Positions 29,036 to 39,388 of a stretch of 64,000 bases of DNA are shown here, piece after piece. Position 1 is the first letter of the stretch; each line of letters starts with the position of its first letter. The notes beneath the pieces are model-generated. The model was not told the origin of the DNA. It saw only the letters and a program-made list of their open reading frames with translations, and did not search any database. Source of the stretch: Pseudomonas psychrophila HA-4 (GTDB lineage Bacteria; Pseudomonadota; Gammaproteobacteria; Pseudomonadales; Pseudomonadaceae); NCBI RefSeq assembly GCF_000282975.1, contig NZ_ALJC01000093.1, positions 1 through 64,000 of the forward strand, read 5' to 3'. The translations under genes were made by a program, and so were the position numbers.

Positions 29036-30700
29036 ATGGCGTACTACCGCACTCCTCATGACGTTACCGCTCTGCCCGCTTGGCAAGCGTTGAAACTCCA
29101 CCGTGCCGACATGCAGCATTTCAGCATGCGCGATGCATTCAACAACAACCCTAAACGCTTTGAAGATTTCACTCTGAGCAGTTGTGGCTTGTTTCTGGAT
29201 TACTCGAAAAACCTGATCACCGATAAGACCCGTAGTTTGTTGGTAAATCTAGCGAACGAGGCCGACCTCAAGGGTGCAATCAAGTCGCTGTTTGAAGGCG
29301 AAATCGTCAACGCCTCCGAAGGCCGTCCTGCCCTGCATACCGCATTGCGCCGCCCAGTGGCCGACAAGCTGTCGGTGAACGGCGTAAATATCATGCCGCA
29401 GGTACACAAAGTCCTGAACCAAATGACCGAACTGGTCGGCCGGATTCACGACGGTCTGTGGCGTGGCTACACCGAAAAGCCGATTACTGATGTGGTCAAC
29501 ATTGGTATTGGCGGCTCGTTCCTCGGCCCAGAGTTGGTGTCCGAAGCACTGCTGTCCTACGCCCAAAAAGGCGTCCGCTGCCACTATCTGGCAAACATCG
29601 ACGGCAGTGAGTTCCACGAACTGACTGCAAAACTGCGCGCTGAAACCACGCTGTTTATCGTGTCGTCGAAATCCTTCAACACCCTCGAAACCCTGAAAAA
29701 CGCCCAAGCTTCGCGTGCCTGGTACTTGGCTCAAGGTGGCTCGGAAGCCGAGTTGCATCGCCACTTTATCGCGGTGTCGAGCAACAACGCGGCCGCCGTC
29801 GCATTCGGGATTCGCGAAGAAAACATCTTCCCAATGTGGGACTGGGTGGGCGGTCGTTATTCGCTGTGGTCGGCTATTGGTTTGCCGATTGCATTGGCCA
29901 TCGGCATGTCCAACTTCAAAGAGCTGCTGTCCGGTGCCTACAGCATGGACCAGCACTTCCAGAACGCGCCATTTGAACAAAACATGCCGGTCTTGATGGC
30001 CTCTCTCGGTGTTTGGTACGGCAACTTCTGGGGTGCGCAAAGTCACGCGATCCTGCCGTACGACCACTACCTGCGCAACATCACCAAGCACTTGCAACAG
30101 CTGGACATGGAGTCCAACGGCAAGAGTGTGCGTCAGGATGGCACTCCTGTGACCACCGACACAGGCCCGGTCATCTGGGGCGGCGTGGGTTGCAACGGTC
30201 AGCACGCGTATCACCAATTGCTGCATCAAGGCACCCAACTGATTCCGGCCGACTTCATCGTGCCAATCGTCAGCTTCAACCCGGTGTCCGATCACCACCA
30301 GTGGTTGTACGCCAACTGCCTGTCGCAAAGCCAAGCGCTGATGCTGGGTAAAACCCGCGAAGAAGCCGAAGCTGAATTGCGCGACAAAGGCATGAGCGAA
30401 GAAGAGGTGCAAAAACTGGCGCCGCACAAGGTGATTCCAGGCAACCGCCCGAGCAATACGCTGGTGGTTGAGCGCATCAGCCCGCGCCGTCTGGGTGCAT
30501 TGGTTGCGTTGTACGAGCATAAAGTCTTCGTGCAAAGCGTAATCTGGGGCACCAACGCCTTCGACCAATGGGGCGTGGAGCTGGGCAAAGAGCTGGGCAA
30601 GGGCGTTTACAATCGCCTGACCGGCAGCCTCGAAGAGCCTGCCGACGATGCATCGACCCAAGGTCTGATCAACTACTTCCGCGGACGTCATCGCGGTTGA
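29036..30700 (+). CDS. pgi: Glucose-6-phosphate isomerase
   Basis: Interconverts glucose-6-phosphate and fructose-6-phosphate; in pseudomonads it chiefly recycles hexose back into the Entner-Doudoroff loop. 554 residues. Signatures: [41 protein letters not shown], and [17 protein letters not shown] with the catalytic Glu/His region. AAGGAT lies before the ATG at 29036. Followed by a hairpin without T-tract. Confidence 0.98.
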   Translation: MAYYRTPHDVTALPAWQALKLHRADMQHFSMRDAFNNNPKRFEDFTLSSCGLFLDYSKNLITDKTRSLLVNLANEADLKGAIKSLFEGEIVNASEGRPALHTALRRPVADKLSVNGVNIMPQVHKVLNQMTELVGRIHDGLWRGYTEKPITDVVNIGIGGSFLGPELVSEALLSYAQKGVRCHYLANIDGSEFHELTAKLRAETTLFIVSSKSFNTLETLKNAQASRAWYLAQGGSEAELHRHFIAVSSNNAAAVAFGIREENIFPMWDWVGGRYSLWSAIGLPIALAIGMSNFKELLSGAYSMDQHFQNAPFEQNMPVLMASLGVWYGNFWGAQSHAILPYDHYLRNITKHLQQLDMESNGKSVRQDGTPVTTDTGPVIWGGVGCNGQHAYHQLLHQGTQLIPADFIVPIVSFNPVSDHHQWLYANCLSQSQALMLGKTREEAEAELRDKGMSEEEVQKLAPHKVIPGNRPSNTLVVERISPRRLGALVALYEHKVFVQSVIWGTNAFDQWGVELGKELGKGVYNRLTGSLEEPADDASTQGLINYFRGRHRG

Positions 30701-30706
30701 TTGATG

Positions 30707-30733
30707 GCCAGCCAGTCTCCCCGACTGGCTGGC
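30707..30733 (+). terminator. Hairpin after pgi
   Basis: Perfect 11-base stem GCCAGCCAGTC/GACTGGCTGGC with a five-base loop. It lacks a T-tract and ends 11 bases before the next gene, so it may be a 3' stability hairpin or a weak terminator. Confidence 0.5.
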
Positions 30734-30744
30734 ATTGAGGCTTC

Positions 30745-31617
30745 ATGGAATTTATCCGTCGTCCCATCGAACGCCAAATCATGAGCCTGACCGGGCTTTC
30801 GCTCGGCCAGCTCGACCTCGAAACCCCCAAAGGCGACCCCGGACTGTTTGGCCCGGACTCTATCAGTTGGCGTGTGCACGGTGACTTCACCAGCATGCTG
30901 ATTGGCGGCATCAGCGCCTTGATGCTGCAAGCCTTGCACCCGCTGGCCTTGGCCGGGGTGTGGGATCACTCCAATTTCCGCCAAGACATGCTGGGCCGGT
31001 TACGCCGCACCGGGCAGTTCATTTCCGGCACTACATTTGGCTCTACCGCAGACGCCAACTGGTTGATCGATAAAGTCCGCACTATTCACCTGCAAGTCAT
31101 TGGCACCGGGCTTGATGGCAAACCTTATGCCGCCAGCGACCCTGAGTTGCTCACGTGGGTGCATGTGGCAGAAGTCAGCAACTTTCTCGCGGCTCATCTT
31201 CGCTACCGCAATCCGCACTTGTCCGCCGAAGATCAGGACCGTTACTACGATGAAATCGCCTTGGTCGCTGAACGACTGGGCGCCACGCAGGTGCCGCGCT
31301 CACGCCAGCAAATCGCCGAGTACCTCGACCAGATTCGCCCACAGTTACGGTGCGATGAACGCAGCCATGAAGTGATTCGCCTGCTGCTCAATGCACCCGC
31401 CCCTAGCCTGCTGGCCAAACCGTTTGGGGCACTGATGATGCAGGCCGGGATTGATTTGCTACCCGATTGGGCCAGCGATCAGCTTGAGCTTGAGCAACGT
31501 CCTGTCACACGACAGCTAGTGCGCTCGTGTGTTAACAGCACCGCGCCGATCTTGCGTTGGGCCGTGCGCAACGGTTCTGTGCAACGCGCACGGCGGCGCA
31601 TGGGGCTGGGTGTCTGA
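30745..31617 (+). CDS. MpaB/rubber-oxygenase family protein (DUF2236)
   Basis: 290 residues, with the DUF2236 domain shared with the heme-dependent latex-clearing oxygenase and the fungal MpaB. Features seen: SWRVHGDFTSMLIGGISALMLQALHPLALAGV near residues 32-63, and WVHVAEVSNF, a His-containing segment (about 133) resembling the conserved histidine motif. No signal peptide, so cytoplasmic. Substrate unknown; the heme-binding idea is inferred from the family. Confidence 0.82.
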   Translation: MEFIRRPIERQIMSLTGLSLGQLDLETPKGDPGLFGPDSISWRVHGDFTSMLIGGISALMLQALHPLALAGVWDHSNFRQDMLGRLRRTGQFISGTTFGSTADANWLIDKVRTIHLQVIGTGLDGKPYAASDPELLTWVHVAEVSNFLAAHLRYRNPHLSAEDQDRYYDEIALVAERLGATQVPRSRQQIAEYLDQIRPQLRCDERSHEVIRLLLNAPAPSLLAKPFGALMMQAGIDLLPDWASDQLELEQRPVTRQLVRSCVNSTAPILRWAVRNGSVQRARRRMGLGV

Positions 31618-31708
31618 ATCGTAGGCAAGCCCGCTGCCACAGGTTTGAGACGTACGATCACCCTATTCTGTTAAACTGCCGCGCCTTATCTATCCCAAGG
31701 CGCATCGC

Positions 31709-32722
31709 ATGTCTTCCTTGAACCAGGCGCTGCGCGCCGCTCTCGATAATCGTCAGGATTTGCTGGCCGAGCTGCACGCTCAGGGCACTGACTGCTATCG
31801 CCTGTTCCACGGCAGCCAAGAAGGTGCCGGCGGTTTAACCATCGACCGCTACGGCCCGCAACTGTTGGTGCAAAGTTTCCACCAGCGCCTTGAGCGCGAT
31901 GATCTGCTGCAATTGCATGACGCCATCAATCGCCACTTAGGCCTGGAATTACTGCTGGTCTACAACGATCGTTCGCAAGGTAACTCGCGCATTGATCGTG
32001 AAGACACGGTGTACAAAGCTGAAGACGCCGCGCTGGCTGACATGGTCGGCCATGAATGGGGCCTTAAATACCGCGTGCGCGGGCGTCATGCTGGCCAAGA
32101 TCCGCTGCTATTCCTCGACTTACGCAATGCGCGCGGCTGGGTCAAACAGCACAGCGCCGGTAAAAGCGTGCTCAACCTGTTTGCCTACACCTGTGGCGTA
32201 GGCTTGAGCGCAGCCGCCGGTGGTGCCAGCGAAGTCTGTAACCTGGATTTTGCCGAAGGCAATCTGGCAGTAGGCCGTGAGAATGGCCTGCTGAACCCAC
32301 AGCTGAAGAAGATGAATTTTGTGCAATCTGACTATTTCGCCGCCATCCGCCAATTGGCCGGGCTGCCGATTATTCAACGTCGCCACAAATTGCCAGCTTA
32401 TCCGCGCCTGGAGCAACGCGAATATGATGTGGTATTGCTCGACCCGCCAGCCTGGGCCAAGAGTGCTTTCGGCACGGTTGACCTGCTGCGCGATTACCAA
32501 AGCCTGCTCAAGCCTGCAGTGCTCGCCACAGCAGCGAATGGTGTGCTGATCTGCTGCAACAACCTGGCAAAAGTCGGCATGGACGACTGGCGCGAACAGG
32601 TACTGCGTTGCGCCGAAAAAGCAGGTCGTCCAGTACGCGACTGGCAAGTACTGACACCCGCAACGGACTTCCCGTCGCAAGATCAACAGCCTCCATTGAA
32701 AACGCTGATCTTGCAGTTCTAA
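31709..32722 (+). CDS. SAM-dependent methyltransferase, RlmI-like
   Basis: 337 residues related to the RlmI/RlmK-type RNA methyltransferases. SAM-binding motif I VLNLFAYTCGVGLSAAAGG (about 155-173), DFAEGNL, motif IV LLDPPAW and a late CCNNLAK are visible. It lacks an obvious N-terminal PUA domain of standard length, so the RNA target is not certain. CTGTTAAACTGCC-type AT-rich sequence precedes it; no operon partner. Confidence 0.82.
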   Translation: MSSLNQALRAALDNRQDLLAELHAQGTDCYRLFHGSQEGAGGLTIDRYGPQLLVQSFHQRLERDDLLQLHDAINRHLGLELLLVYNDRSQGNSRIDREDTVYKAEDAALADMVGHEWGLKYRVRGRHAGQDPLLFLDLRNARGWVKQHSAGKSVLNLFAYTCGVGLSAAAGGASEVCNLDFAEGNLAVGRENGLLNPQLKKMNFVQSDYFAAIRQLAGLPIIQRRHKLPAYPRLEQREYDVVLLDPPAWAKSAFGTVDLLRDYQSLLKPAVLATAANGVLICCNNLAKVGMDDWREQVLRCAEKAGRPVRDWQVLTPATDFPSQDQQPPLKTLILQF

Positions 32723-32831
32723 AAAACTCGCAACAAAGGGAAAAGTCCTACCCTAAATAAGGCGCCCATATCGGAACCGGAAACGCGTGCCATACTCAAA
32801 GGCACTCCTGAACGTAAAGACGACGCCCCAC

Positions 32832-35759
32832 ATGCTCAAAGGATTGATCCGCGCCATTGGCGCAGTGCTAACTGCTATCGCAATTTATAGCGTGCTGGGC
32901 TTCTTTATTTTGCCCGGCATTGGCTTGCGTGTTATCAACCAGCAGTTGGCCAATTACGCAACGGTTCCCGCCAAACTCGACCGGTTAGAGTTCAACCCGT
33001 TTAGCCTAGAACTCACATTGTGGGGCTTTCGCGTCGGCGAACCTGGCAAGGAGCAAATCGGCTTCGAGCGCCTTTACACCAATGTGCAGGTCGACAGCCT
33101 GTGGACCAAAGCCTTGCACTTGACCGACCTGCAGTTGGACAAGCCAAAGACTGAGCTGCTGTTTAACAAAGATGGCTCACTCAACCTGGTTCAGTTGTTC
33201 AAACTGCCAGCCAGTGAACCCACGCCCGAACAGCCTGAGAGCAAACCTTTCCCTGTCCGCATCGACAATATCAAGCTGGCTGACGGCTACCTGCATTTCA
33301 CAGATATGCGGCCGAGTGAACCGATCGAGTTTTTGTACGACTCGATGAACCTTGAACTGAAAAACCTCAGCACTCTGCCCAAAGACAACGCTGATATGAC
33401 GCTCGTGGCAATGGGTCCGGCCGGCGGACGGATCGATTGGAGCGGTACGCTGAGCCTGGTGCCCATTGCCTCCGAAGGCAAACTTAAGGTCACCGATGGC
33501 CAGATGAAGGTCTGGTGGCCATATGTCCGGGATGCGCTACCGCTGGCACTCGAAGACGGCGTGTTGAATTTCAGCACGGACTACACGTTGAACTTGGCCA
33601 AAGACACTGAAATGGTCTTGAGCAACGTTTCCGCCAGCCTTGCTCCATTCAAGATCAATGCCCCGGACGGTCGGCCACTCGTACGCCTAGAGCGTTTGAA
33701 TGTCAGCGACACCACGGTCGACCTCGCCAAACAGCGCGTGGTTGTCGGGAAAATCCAGAGCAACAACCTTGAAACGTGGGCCTCGCGGGAGAAGGATGGC
33801 CAGCTCGACTGGCAAAAGCTGTTTGCCAGCCAACCGTCCAAGCCTGCGCGAAAAGCTGACGAGACGGTGGCGGCTGGAGCGTCCAAGCCAGCATCCGCGC
33901 CTGCTGTACCCAGCAAACCATGGCAAGTGCTGCTTAAGGATGTGGAACTGCGCGATTACCGCGTGCACCTGGCTGACAAAGAGCCCACTACCCCAGTGGC
34001 GCTGGACATCGGCCCGCTCAATCTGAAACTGAAGAACTTCGACAGCCTCAATCAGTCGCCCTTTAGTCTCACGCTCGACACCGGCATTGGCAAACAGGGC
34101 AAGCTGGCGGCCAGCGGCAACGTCAACCTGAGCCCGATGGGCGCACGACTGAAAGTCACCACCAAAGACATCGACCTGCGAGTAGCCCAAGCCTACATCG
34201 ACCCGTTTATTCGTCTAGAACTGCGCAGCGGTATGCTCGACAGTGATTTGGAGGTCAACCTAAAAAGCGTTGAGCCATTGGCTTTTACGGTAGAGGGGCG
34301 AGCCCAAATTGATCAGTTGCACACTTTGGACACGATGAAAAATCGCGACTTCCTTAAATGGCAGCGCTTGGTGCTTGAAGATATTAAGTATCAACATGAC
34401 GACAACGTGTCGATCTCCAAGATCAACATCACACAACCGTACGTGCGGTTCATGATCAACGATGATCGCACCACCAACATCGATGACTTATTGATTCCTC
34501 AACCTGCCAACAGCGGTGCCAAAAGTGCTACCAAACCCGCAGCCAAGGAAAAGCCACTGGGTATCTATGTCGGTGGTATTGCCATCAATGATGGCTCCGC
34601 AAACTTTGCCGACTTCAGCCTGACGCCAAACTTCGCCACGGCCATTCAACAGCTCAATGGCCAAATCGGCAGCATCAATAGCCGCGAGGCTAAGCCCGCC
34701 AGTGTCAATATCGCAGGTAAAGTTGACCGTTACGCCCCCGTGACAATCAAGGGCAGTGTCAACCCTTTTGACCCAATGGCCAGCCTCGATATCGCCACCA
34801 GCTTCAAACGTGTCGAGCTCACTACACTGACGCCCTACTCCGGAAAATTCGCCGGCTACCGAATTCGCAAAGGCCGTCTGAGCCTAGATGTTCACTACCT
34901 GATCACCAAAGGCCAGCTTAAGGCCGAGAACAAGGTAGTCATTGAGCAATTGCAACTCGGCGAAAAAGTCGACAGCCCGGACGCTGTGAACCTGCCACTG
35001 AAACTGGCTATTGCTCTGCTCAAAGACACAGACGGCAGAATCTCTATTGAATTGCCCGTGACGGGCGATCTAAATAATCCGCAGTTCAGTGTGATGCCAA
35101 TTGTTTGGCAAACCCTGCGCAATCTGGTGATGCGTGCCGCACAAGCGCCGTTCAAGTTTATTGGCGGGCTGATCAGTGGCGGGGGGGCCGAAGACTTGGG
35201 CACGGTGTCATTCGTTCCTGGATCGAGCGATCTGAGCCCTGATGCACAAAAAGCCCTGAACTCACTGGCAGAGGCCTTGAAGCAACGTCCAGCCTTACGT
35301 TTGGAGATTGAAGGCACTGCTGCACAAAAAAGTGACGGGCCGCTCATTGCGCAAGACCGACTGGAGCGCGAATACCAGTACAACTACTACAAAATTCTCC
35401 AGCGCCGTGGCGACAAAGTACCCGCTCAGGCATCGTTGCTTAAAGTGCCCGATGACGAGAAAGGCCCCTTACTGGAAGGCATCTATCGCACACGCCTCAA
35501 GCAGCAGCCTCCTGCTGAGTGGGGTGATCTGAGTCGTGATGAGCGCGCGGCCAAGATGAGCGCTGCACTCATCGACTTCTGGAGTAAAAGCGAAGTGCTA
35601 TTGCGTCAACTGGGCCAGGACCGCGCCAGTAGCATCAAGGACTACCTGGTGGATAAAGGCGGGTTGGCCGATGAACGAGTGTATTTTGTCGATGCCACAC
35701 TCGGTGAACCTGAAAGCGACGGCCGAGTGGTCTCGCCATTGCATCTGGATAGCGAGTAA
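32832..35759 (+). CDS. Large DUF748 protein with OmpA-like C-terminal segment
   Basis: 975 residues from MLKGLIRAIG; a GTG at 32787 would add 15. One N-terminal membrane segment (about 9-30), then a very long periplasmic beta-rich region with the AsmA/DUF748 pattern (repeats such as VRIDNIKLADGYLHFTDM, GGIAINDGSANFADFSL, VTIKGSVNPFDPMASLDI). Near residue 795 the sequence SFVPGSSDLSPDAQKALNSL resembles the OmpA peptidoglycan-binding fold. AsmA-like proteins are implicated in lipid transport between membranes; that role here is inference. Confidence 0.82.
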   Translation: MLKGLIRAIGAVLTAIAIYSVLGFFILPGIGLRVINQQLANYATVPAKLDRLEFNPFSLELTLWGFRVGEPGKEQIGFERLYTNVQVDSLWTKALHLTDLQLDKPKTELLFNKDGSLNLVQLFKLPASEPTPEQPESKPFPVRIDNIKLADGYLHFTDMRPSEPIEFLYDSMNLELKNLSTLPKDNADMTLVAMGPAGGRIDWSGTLSLVPIASEGKLKVTDGQMKVWWPYVRDALPLALEDGVLNFSTDYTLNLAKDTEMVLSNVSASLAPFKINAPDGRPLVRLERLNVSDTTVDLAKQRVVVGKIQSNNLETWASREKDGQLDWQKLFASQPSKPARKADETVAAGASKPASAPAVPSKPWQVLLKDVELRDYRVHLADKEPTTPVALDIGPLNLKLKNFDSLNQSPFSLTLDTGIGKQGKLAASGNVNLSPMGARLKVTTKDIDLRVAQAYIDPFIRLELRSGMLDSDLEVNLKSVEPLAFTVEGRAQIDQLHTLDTMKNRDFLKWQRLVLEDIKYQHDDNVSISKINITQPYVRFMINDDRTTNIDDLLIPQPANSGAKSATKPAAKEKPLGIYVGGIAINDGSANFADFSLTPNFATAIQQLNGQIGSINSREAKPASVNIAGKVDRYAPVTIKGSVNPFDPMASLDIATSFKRVELTTLTPYSGKFAGYRIRKGRLSLDVHYLITKGQLKAENKVVIEQLQLGEKVDSPDAVNLPLKLAIALLKDTDGRISIELPVTGDLNNPQFSVMPIVWQTLRNLVMRAAQAPFKFIGGLISGGGAEDLGTVSFVPGSSDLSPDAQKALNSLAEALKQRPALRLEIEGTAAQKSDGPLIAQDRLEREYQYNYYKILQRRGDKVPAQASLLKVPDDEKGPLLEGIYRTRLKQQPPAEWGDLSRDERAAKMSAALIDFWSKSEVLLRQLGQDRASSIKDYLVDKGGLADERVYFVDATLGEPESDGRVVSPLHLDSE

Positions 35760-35854
35760 ATCCGATTCCGCAGTTGCATAGCCTGCTAGGCAACTGCTAC
35801 GAGAGAAATTGCACGCACCCGCCGAAGTAGACTCTATTCCTTCTTCCAAATAGA

Positions 35855-35885
35855 ACAGCCCTCGACGCATAACGCCGAGGGCTGT
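35855..35885. terminator. Bidirectional hairpin between DUF748 and BON genes
   Basis: ACAGCCCTCG/CGAGGGCTGT stem with an 11-base loop lying between two convergent genes. T-tracts on both sides are poor. The rest of 35760-35995 holds nothing I recognise. Confidence 0.6.
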
Positions 35886-35995
35886 AATGACCACGTCCGT
35901 GTGGCCGTCGCATGAACCATTTTCGAAAGCCAGCAGGTCAATCGGTTAGATCACCTGCTCCTGCTTCCCCCCCCGGTTCTACGAAAAAGGGAGCG

Positions 35996-36349
35996 TTATT
36001 CAGCTTTCAGGCCATCGGCCGAAACAGCTTGAACGCCTTTGATCTTTTTAGTGATGTCGACAGCAATTTTCTTCTGTGCATCAGTGATAGCGACTGTAGA
36101 GGAAAGCGAAACTACGCCTTTGTTGGTTTCAACTTTGATGTCGGAACCTGGAATGCCCTTCTCGGTCAACAGGTCAGATTTAACTTTGGTCGTGATCCAG
36201 GTATCAGAAGTAGCTTCCTTGGCTTTAGTGACTTCGCCAGCAGCTACGACCATAGGCGCCTGAGTCGTTGCTTGAGCAGCAAATGCAGCATTGGCCATAG
36301 TCAGGGTCAGAGCGGTGGCAGTTGCGGCAGCGATAGCGAACTTCTTCAT
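35996..36349 (-). CDS. Periplasmic BON-domain protein
   Basis: 117 residues. A clear Sec signal peptide (MKKFAIAAATATALTLTMANA, cleavage near AFA-AQ) precedes one BON domain (about 48-117: DTWITTKVKSDLLTEKGI, VSLSSTVAITDAQKK). BON domains bind membranes; relatives such as OsmY and Kbp respond to osmotic stress, but that is not shown here. AGGAG precedes the ATG. The 280 bases to pnp (36350-36629) hold only its upstream region and the pnp terminator. Confidence 0.88.
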   Translation of the reverse strand: MKKFAIAAATATALTLTMANAAFAAQATTQAPMVVAAGEVTKAKEATSDTWITTKVKSDLLTEKGIPGSDIKVETNKGVVSLSSTVAITDAQKKIAVDITKKIKGVQAVSADGLKAE

Positions 36350-36580
36350 ACGAGTAACTCCTGTCTTCTTAAAAATCTGCGCCGTCTCACGGCAGCAGGG
36401 TTACAAGTACTATTGCAGGGCTTGTGCCAACTTTTTAAAACAATTAAACCCTTATAAATCAATAACTTAGAAAATGATTAAATTCTCGTGATCGTGCAGA
36501 TTGCATGACTCTGTTCAATTCTGCATGCAAGTTGCGGCTTTTGAATCATGGCCTTTTGCACTGGCTTTACCGCAGGTATA

Positions 36581-36608
36581 AAAAAAGGATCCCGAAGGAT
36601 CCTTTTTT
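36581..36608 (-). terminator. Intrinsic terminator after pnp
   Basis: AAAAAAGGATCC-TTCG-GGATCCTTTTTT, a perfect 12-base stem with stable tetraloop and T-tract; it ends the rimP-to-pnp operon. Confidence 0.93.
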
Positions 36609-36629
36609 CAAAGCAGGTGTCGGCAGCGA

Positions 36630-38735
36630 TTACGCTTGCGACGCCTTAGCAGCAGCAACGTCTTTGATGGACAGTTTGATACGGCCGCGGTTGTCCACGT
36701 CCAGTACCAGTACTTCCACTTCCTGACCTTCTTTCAGAATGTCAGTCACTTTCTCAACGCGAGCGTCGCTCAACATGGAGATGTGAACCAAGCCGTCTTT
36801 GCCTGGCAGGATGTTTACGAATGCGCCGAAGTCGACGATACGCTCAACCTTACCGATGTAGATCTTGCCGATCTCGGCCTCTGCGGTGATGCCCAGAACG
36901 CGCTGACGAGCCGCTTCTGCTGCTTCTTTGGACTCGCCGAAGATCTTAATCGAACCGTCGTCTTCGATATCGATCGACGCTTTGGTTTCTTCACAGATTG
37001 CACGGATGGTCGCGCCGCCTTTACCGATAACATCACGGATTTTGTCGGTGTCGATTTTCATCGCAATCATGGTCGGAGCGTTTGCCGACAGCTCGGTACG
37101 CGACTGACCGATGATCTGGTTCATCTGACCCAAGATGTTCAGGCGAGCTTCCAGGGCTTGGCCCAGAGCGATCTCCATGATTTCTTCGGTGATGCCTTTG
37201 ATCTTGATGTCCATCTGCAGCGCGGTAACACCTTTAGAGGTACCGGCTACTTTGAAGTCCATGTCGCCTAGGTGATCTTCGTCACCCAGGATGTCAGTCA
37301 GAACGGCGAATTTCTCGCCTTCCTTAACCAGACCCATGGCGATACCGGCAACCGGCGCCTTCATCGGAACACCAGCGTCCATCAGTGCCAGGGATGCGCC
37401 GCAGACCGAAGCCATGGAGCTGGAACCGTTAGATTCAGTGATTTCCGATACAACACGAATGGTGTACGGGAACACGTCAGCAGCAGGCAGCATGGCCTGA
37501 ACCGAACGACGGGCCAGACGGCCGTGGCCGATTTCGCGACGACCAGCGCCACCCATACGACCACACTCACCTACCGAGAACGGAGGGAAGTTGTAGTGCA
37601 GCATGAACGGGTCTTTTTTCTCGCCTTCCAAGGTATCCAGCAGTTGTGCATCACGGGCAGTACCCAGTGTTGCAACGACCAGCGCCTGAGTTTCGCCACG
37701 GGTGAACAGAGCAGAACCGTGGGTTTTTGGCAGAACGCCCACTTCGATGTTCAGAGGGCGAACAGTCTTGGTGTCACGACCATCGATACGCGGCTTGCCG
37801 TTTACGATGTTTTCACGAACGGTGCGGTATTCGATTTCGCCGAATGCAGCTTTAACTTCGCTGGACGAAGGCTGACCTTCTTCACCGGACAACTTGGCAA
37901 CCACTTGGTCTTTCAGTTCGCCCAGACGAGCGTAACGGTCGGCCTTGATGGTGATGGTGTAAGCCTGGGAGATCGCTTCGCCGAACTCGGCACGGATAGC
38001 GCCCAGCAGTGCGGTAGCTTCTGGGGCAGCAGCCCAGTCCCACGTTGGTTTTGCAGCTTCAGCAGCCAGCTCTTTAACAGCCTGAATCACAACTTGGAAT
38101 TCGTCGTGGGCGAACAGTACAGCGCCCAGCATTTGGTCTTCGGTCAGCTCTTTGGCTTCCGATTCAACCATCAATACGGCTTCCGATGTACCGGCAACAA
38201 CCATGTCTAGGCTTGAAGCGGCCAGTTGCTCGTAAGTCGGGTTCAGCAGGTAGCCAGTGCTTTCGTGGTAAGCAACGCGGGCAGCGCCGATTGGGCCATC
38301 AAAAGGAATACCGGAGATTGCCAACGCAGCCGAAGTACCGATCATCGCAGCGACGTCCGGATCGGTTTTTTTGCTGGTGGACAGAACGGTGCAGACAACC
38401 TGCACTTCGTTCATGAAGCCTTCCGGGAACAGTGGACGGATCGGACGGTCGATCAGACGCGAGGTCAGGGTTTCTTTTTCGGAAGGACGACCTTCACGCT
38501 TGAAGAATCCACCTGGGATTTTACCCGCGGCGTAGGTTTTTTCTTGGTAGTGAACAGACAGAGGGAAAAAGCCCTTGCCTGGATCGGCTTGTTTGGCACC
38601 GACTACAGTCACCAATACGCTGACGTCATCGTCAACGGTGACCAATACTGCGCCGGAGGCCTGACGGGCGATACGGCCAGTCTCGAGGGTAACGGTCGAC
38701 TGACCGAACTGGAATTTTTTGATAACCGGGTTCAC
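36630..38735 (-). CDS. pnp: Polynucleotide phosphorylase
   Basis: 3'-to-5' phosphorolytic exoribonuclease of the degradosome. 701 residues: two RNase PH domains, the second with [12 protein letters not shown] and the conserved GSGSSMAS-like [12 protein letters not shown], then a KH domain ([17 protein letters not shown]) and an S1 domain ([20 protein letters not shown]). Starts at GTG 38735 with AAGGTAGG upstream. Its leader holds a long stem (38881-38943) of the kind cut by RNase III in E. coli. Confidence 0.98.
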   Translation of the reverse strand: MNPVIKKFQFGQSTVTLETGRIARQASGAVLVTVDDDVSVLVTVVGAKQADPGKGFFPLSVHYQEKTYAAGKIPGGFFKREGRPSEKETLTSRLIDRPIRPLFPEGFMNEVQVVCTVLSTSKKTDPDVAAMIGTSAALAISGIPFDGPIGAARVAYHESTGYLLNPTYEQLAASSLDMVVAGTSEAVLMVESEAKELTEDQMLGAVLFAHDEFQVVIQAVKELAAEAAKPTWDWAAAPEATALLGAIRAEFGEAISQAYTITIKADRYARLGELKDQVVAKLSGEEGQPSSSEVKAAFGEIEYRTVRENIVNGKPRIDGRDTKTVRPLNIEVGVLPKTHGSALFTRGETQALVVATLGTARDAQLLDTLEGEKKDPFMLHYNFPPFSVGECGRMGGAGRREIGHGRLARRSVQAMLPAADVFPYTIRVVSEITESNGSSSMASVCGASLALMDAGVPMKAPVAGIAMGLVKEGEKFAVLTDILGDEDHLGDMDFKVAGTSKGVTALQMDIKIKGITEEIMEIALGQALEARLNILGQMNQIIGQSRTELSANAPTMIAMKIDTDKIRDVIGKGGATIRAICEETKASIDIEDDGSIKIFGESKEAAEAARQRVLGITAEAEIGKIYIGKVERIVDFGAFVNILPGKDGLVHISMLSDARVEKVTDILKEGQEVEVLVLDVDNRGRIKLSIKDVAAAKASQA

Positions 38736-38880
38736 GGTGTCCTACCTTCTTTGTGGCTCTTGGGGAACGGGTTTCTTGCGAAATACGGGTGCACTACCGG
38801 GTCATACCCGATTCAAGATGCTTACGAAAACCGCCGGTAGGGCGAGCTTTCGTAAGAATCCGGCTGTCCAGATAAAACTT

Positions 38881-38943
38881 GAGGCTGGAAGCCTGCCGTG
38901 CGCCTGTGGGAAACCCACAAACGCACGACAGACGACCAGCCTC
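38881..38943 (-). promoter_or_regulatory. Long RNase III-type stem between rpsO and pnp
   Basis: Nearly complete 63-base inverted repeat. On the minus strand AGGCTGG, then CTG, TCGTGCG and TTTGTGGG pair with CCCACAGG, CGCACGG, CAG and CCAGCCT around a TTT loop, with one small internal loop. Also likely the rpsO 3' end. E. coli pnp is autoregulated by RNase III cutting such a stem; the same is inferred here. Confidence 0.8.
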
Positions 38944-38957
38944 TAGCAACATCGCTA

Positions 38958-39227
38958 TTAGCGACGCAGACCCAGGCGAGCGATCAGCGCTTTGTAACGC
39001 TCAACGTTCTTGCCTTTCAGGTAGTCCAGCAGCTTACGACGCTGGTTTACCATGCGGATCAGACCACGACGGGAGTGGTGGTCTTTGCTGTTTGCTTTGA
39101 AGTGACCTTGCAGCGTGTTGATGTTAAAGGTCAGCAGTGCAACTTGCACTTCTGGAGAACCTGTATCACCTGGAGCTTGCTGGTAGTCTTTTACGATTTC
39201 TGCTTTGTGTTCAACTGTCAGTGCCAT
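38958..39227 (-). CDS. rpsO: Ribosomal protein S15
   Basis: 30S subunit primary binding protein of 89 residues ([15 protein letters not shown]...). The frame extends to 39290, but the known N-terminus begins at 39227, with AAGGAAA upstream. The conserved [14 protein letters not shown] and [22 protein letters not shown] segments are present. Between truB and pnp, as in E. coli. Confidence 0.99.
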   Translation of the reverse strand: MALTVEHKAEIVKDYQQAPGDTGSPEVQVALLTFNINTLQGHFKANSKDHHSRRGLIRMVNQRRKLLDYLKGKNVERYKALIARLGLRR

Positions 39228-39388
39228 GAGGCATTTCCTTTCATTAGGGGTCTGCTTGCGAGCAAGACAGATCCAATAGGCCGAGGACAAATCCTCGTAT
39301 TTAAATGTGAGATGTGACCGTGCCTAATAACAGCCACCCTCTTTCCAGTTCGAACCGGGACATTACACCCCAACTCGTTCTGCTCCGG

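Noticed and set aside
28873..29061. 62-codon frame between panC and pgi as a panD remnant
   Set aside because: Its translation shows no similarity to PanD (no YGSC processing site) and it overlaps the pgi start.
29249..30691. 480-codon open frame antisense to pgi
   Set aside because: Shadow of pgi; His- and Val-rich composition typical of antisense frames.
31620..31650. REP fragment after the MpaB-family gene
   Set aside because: About 25 bases with weak likeness to REP cores and no inverted partner.
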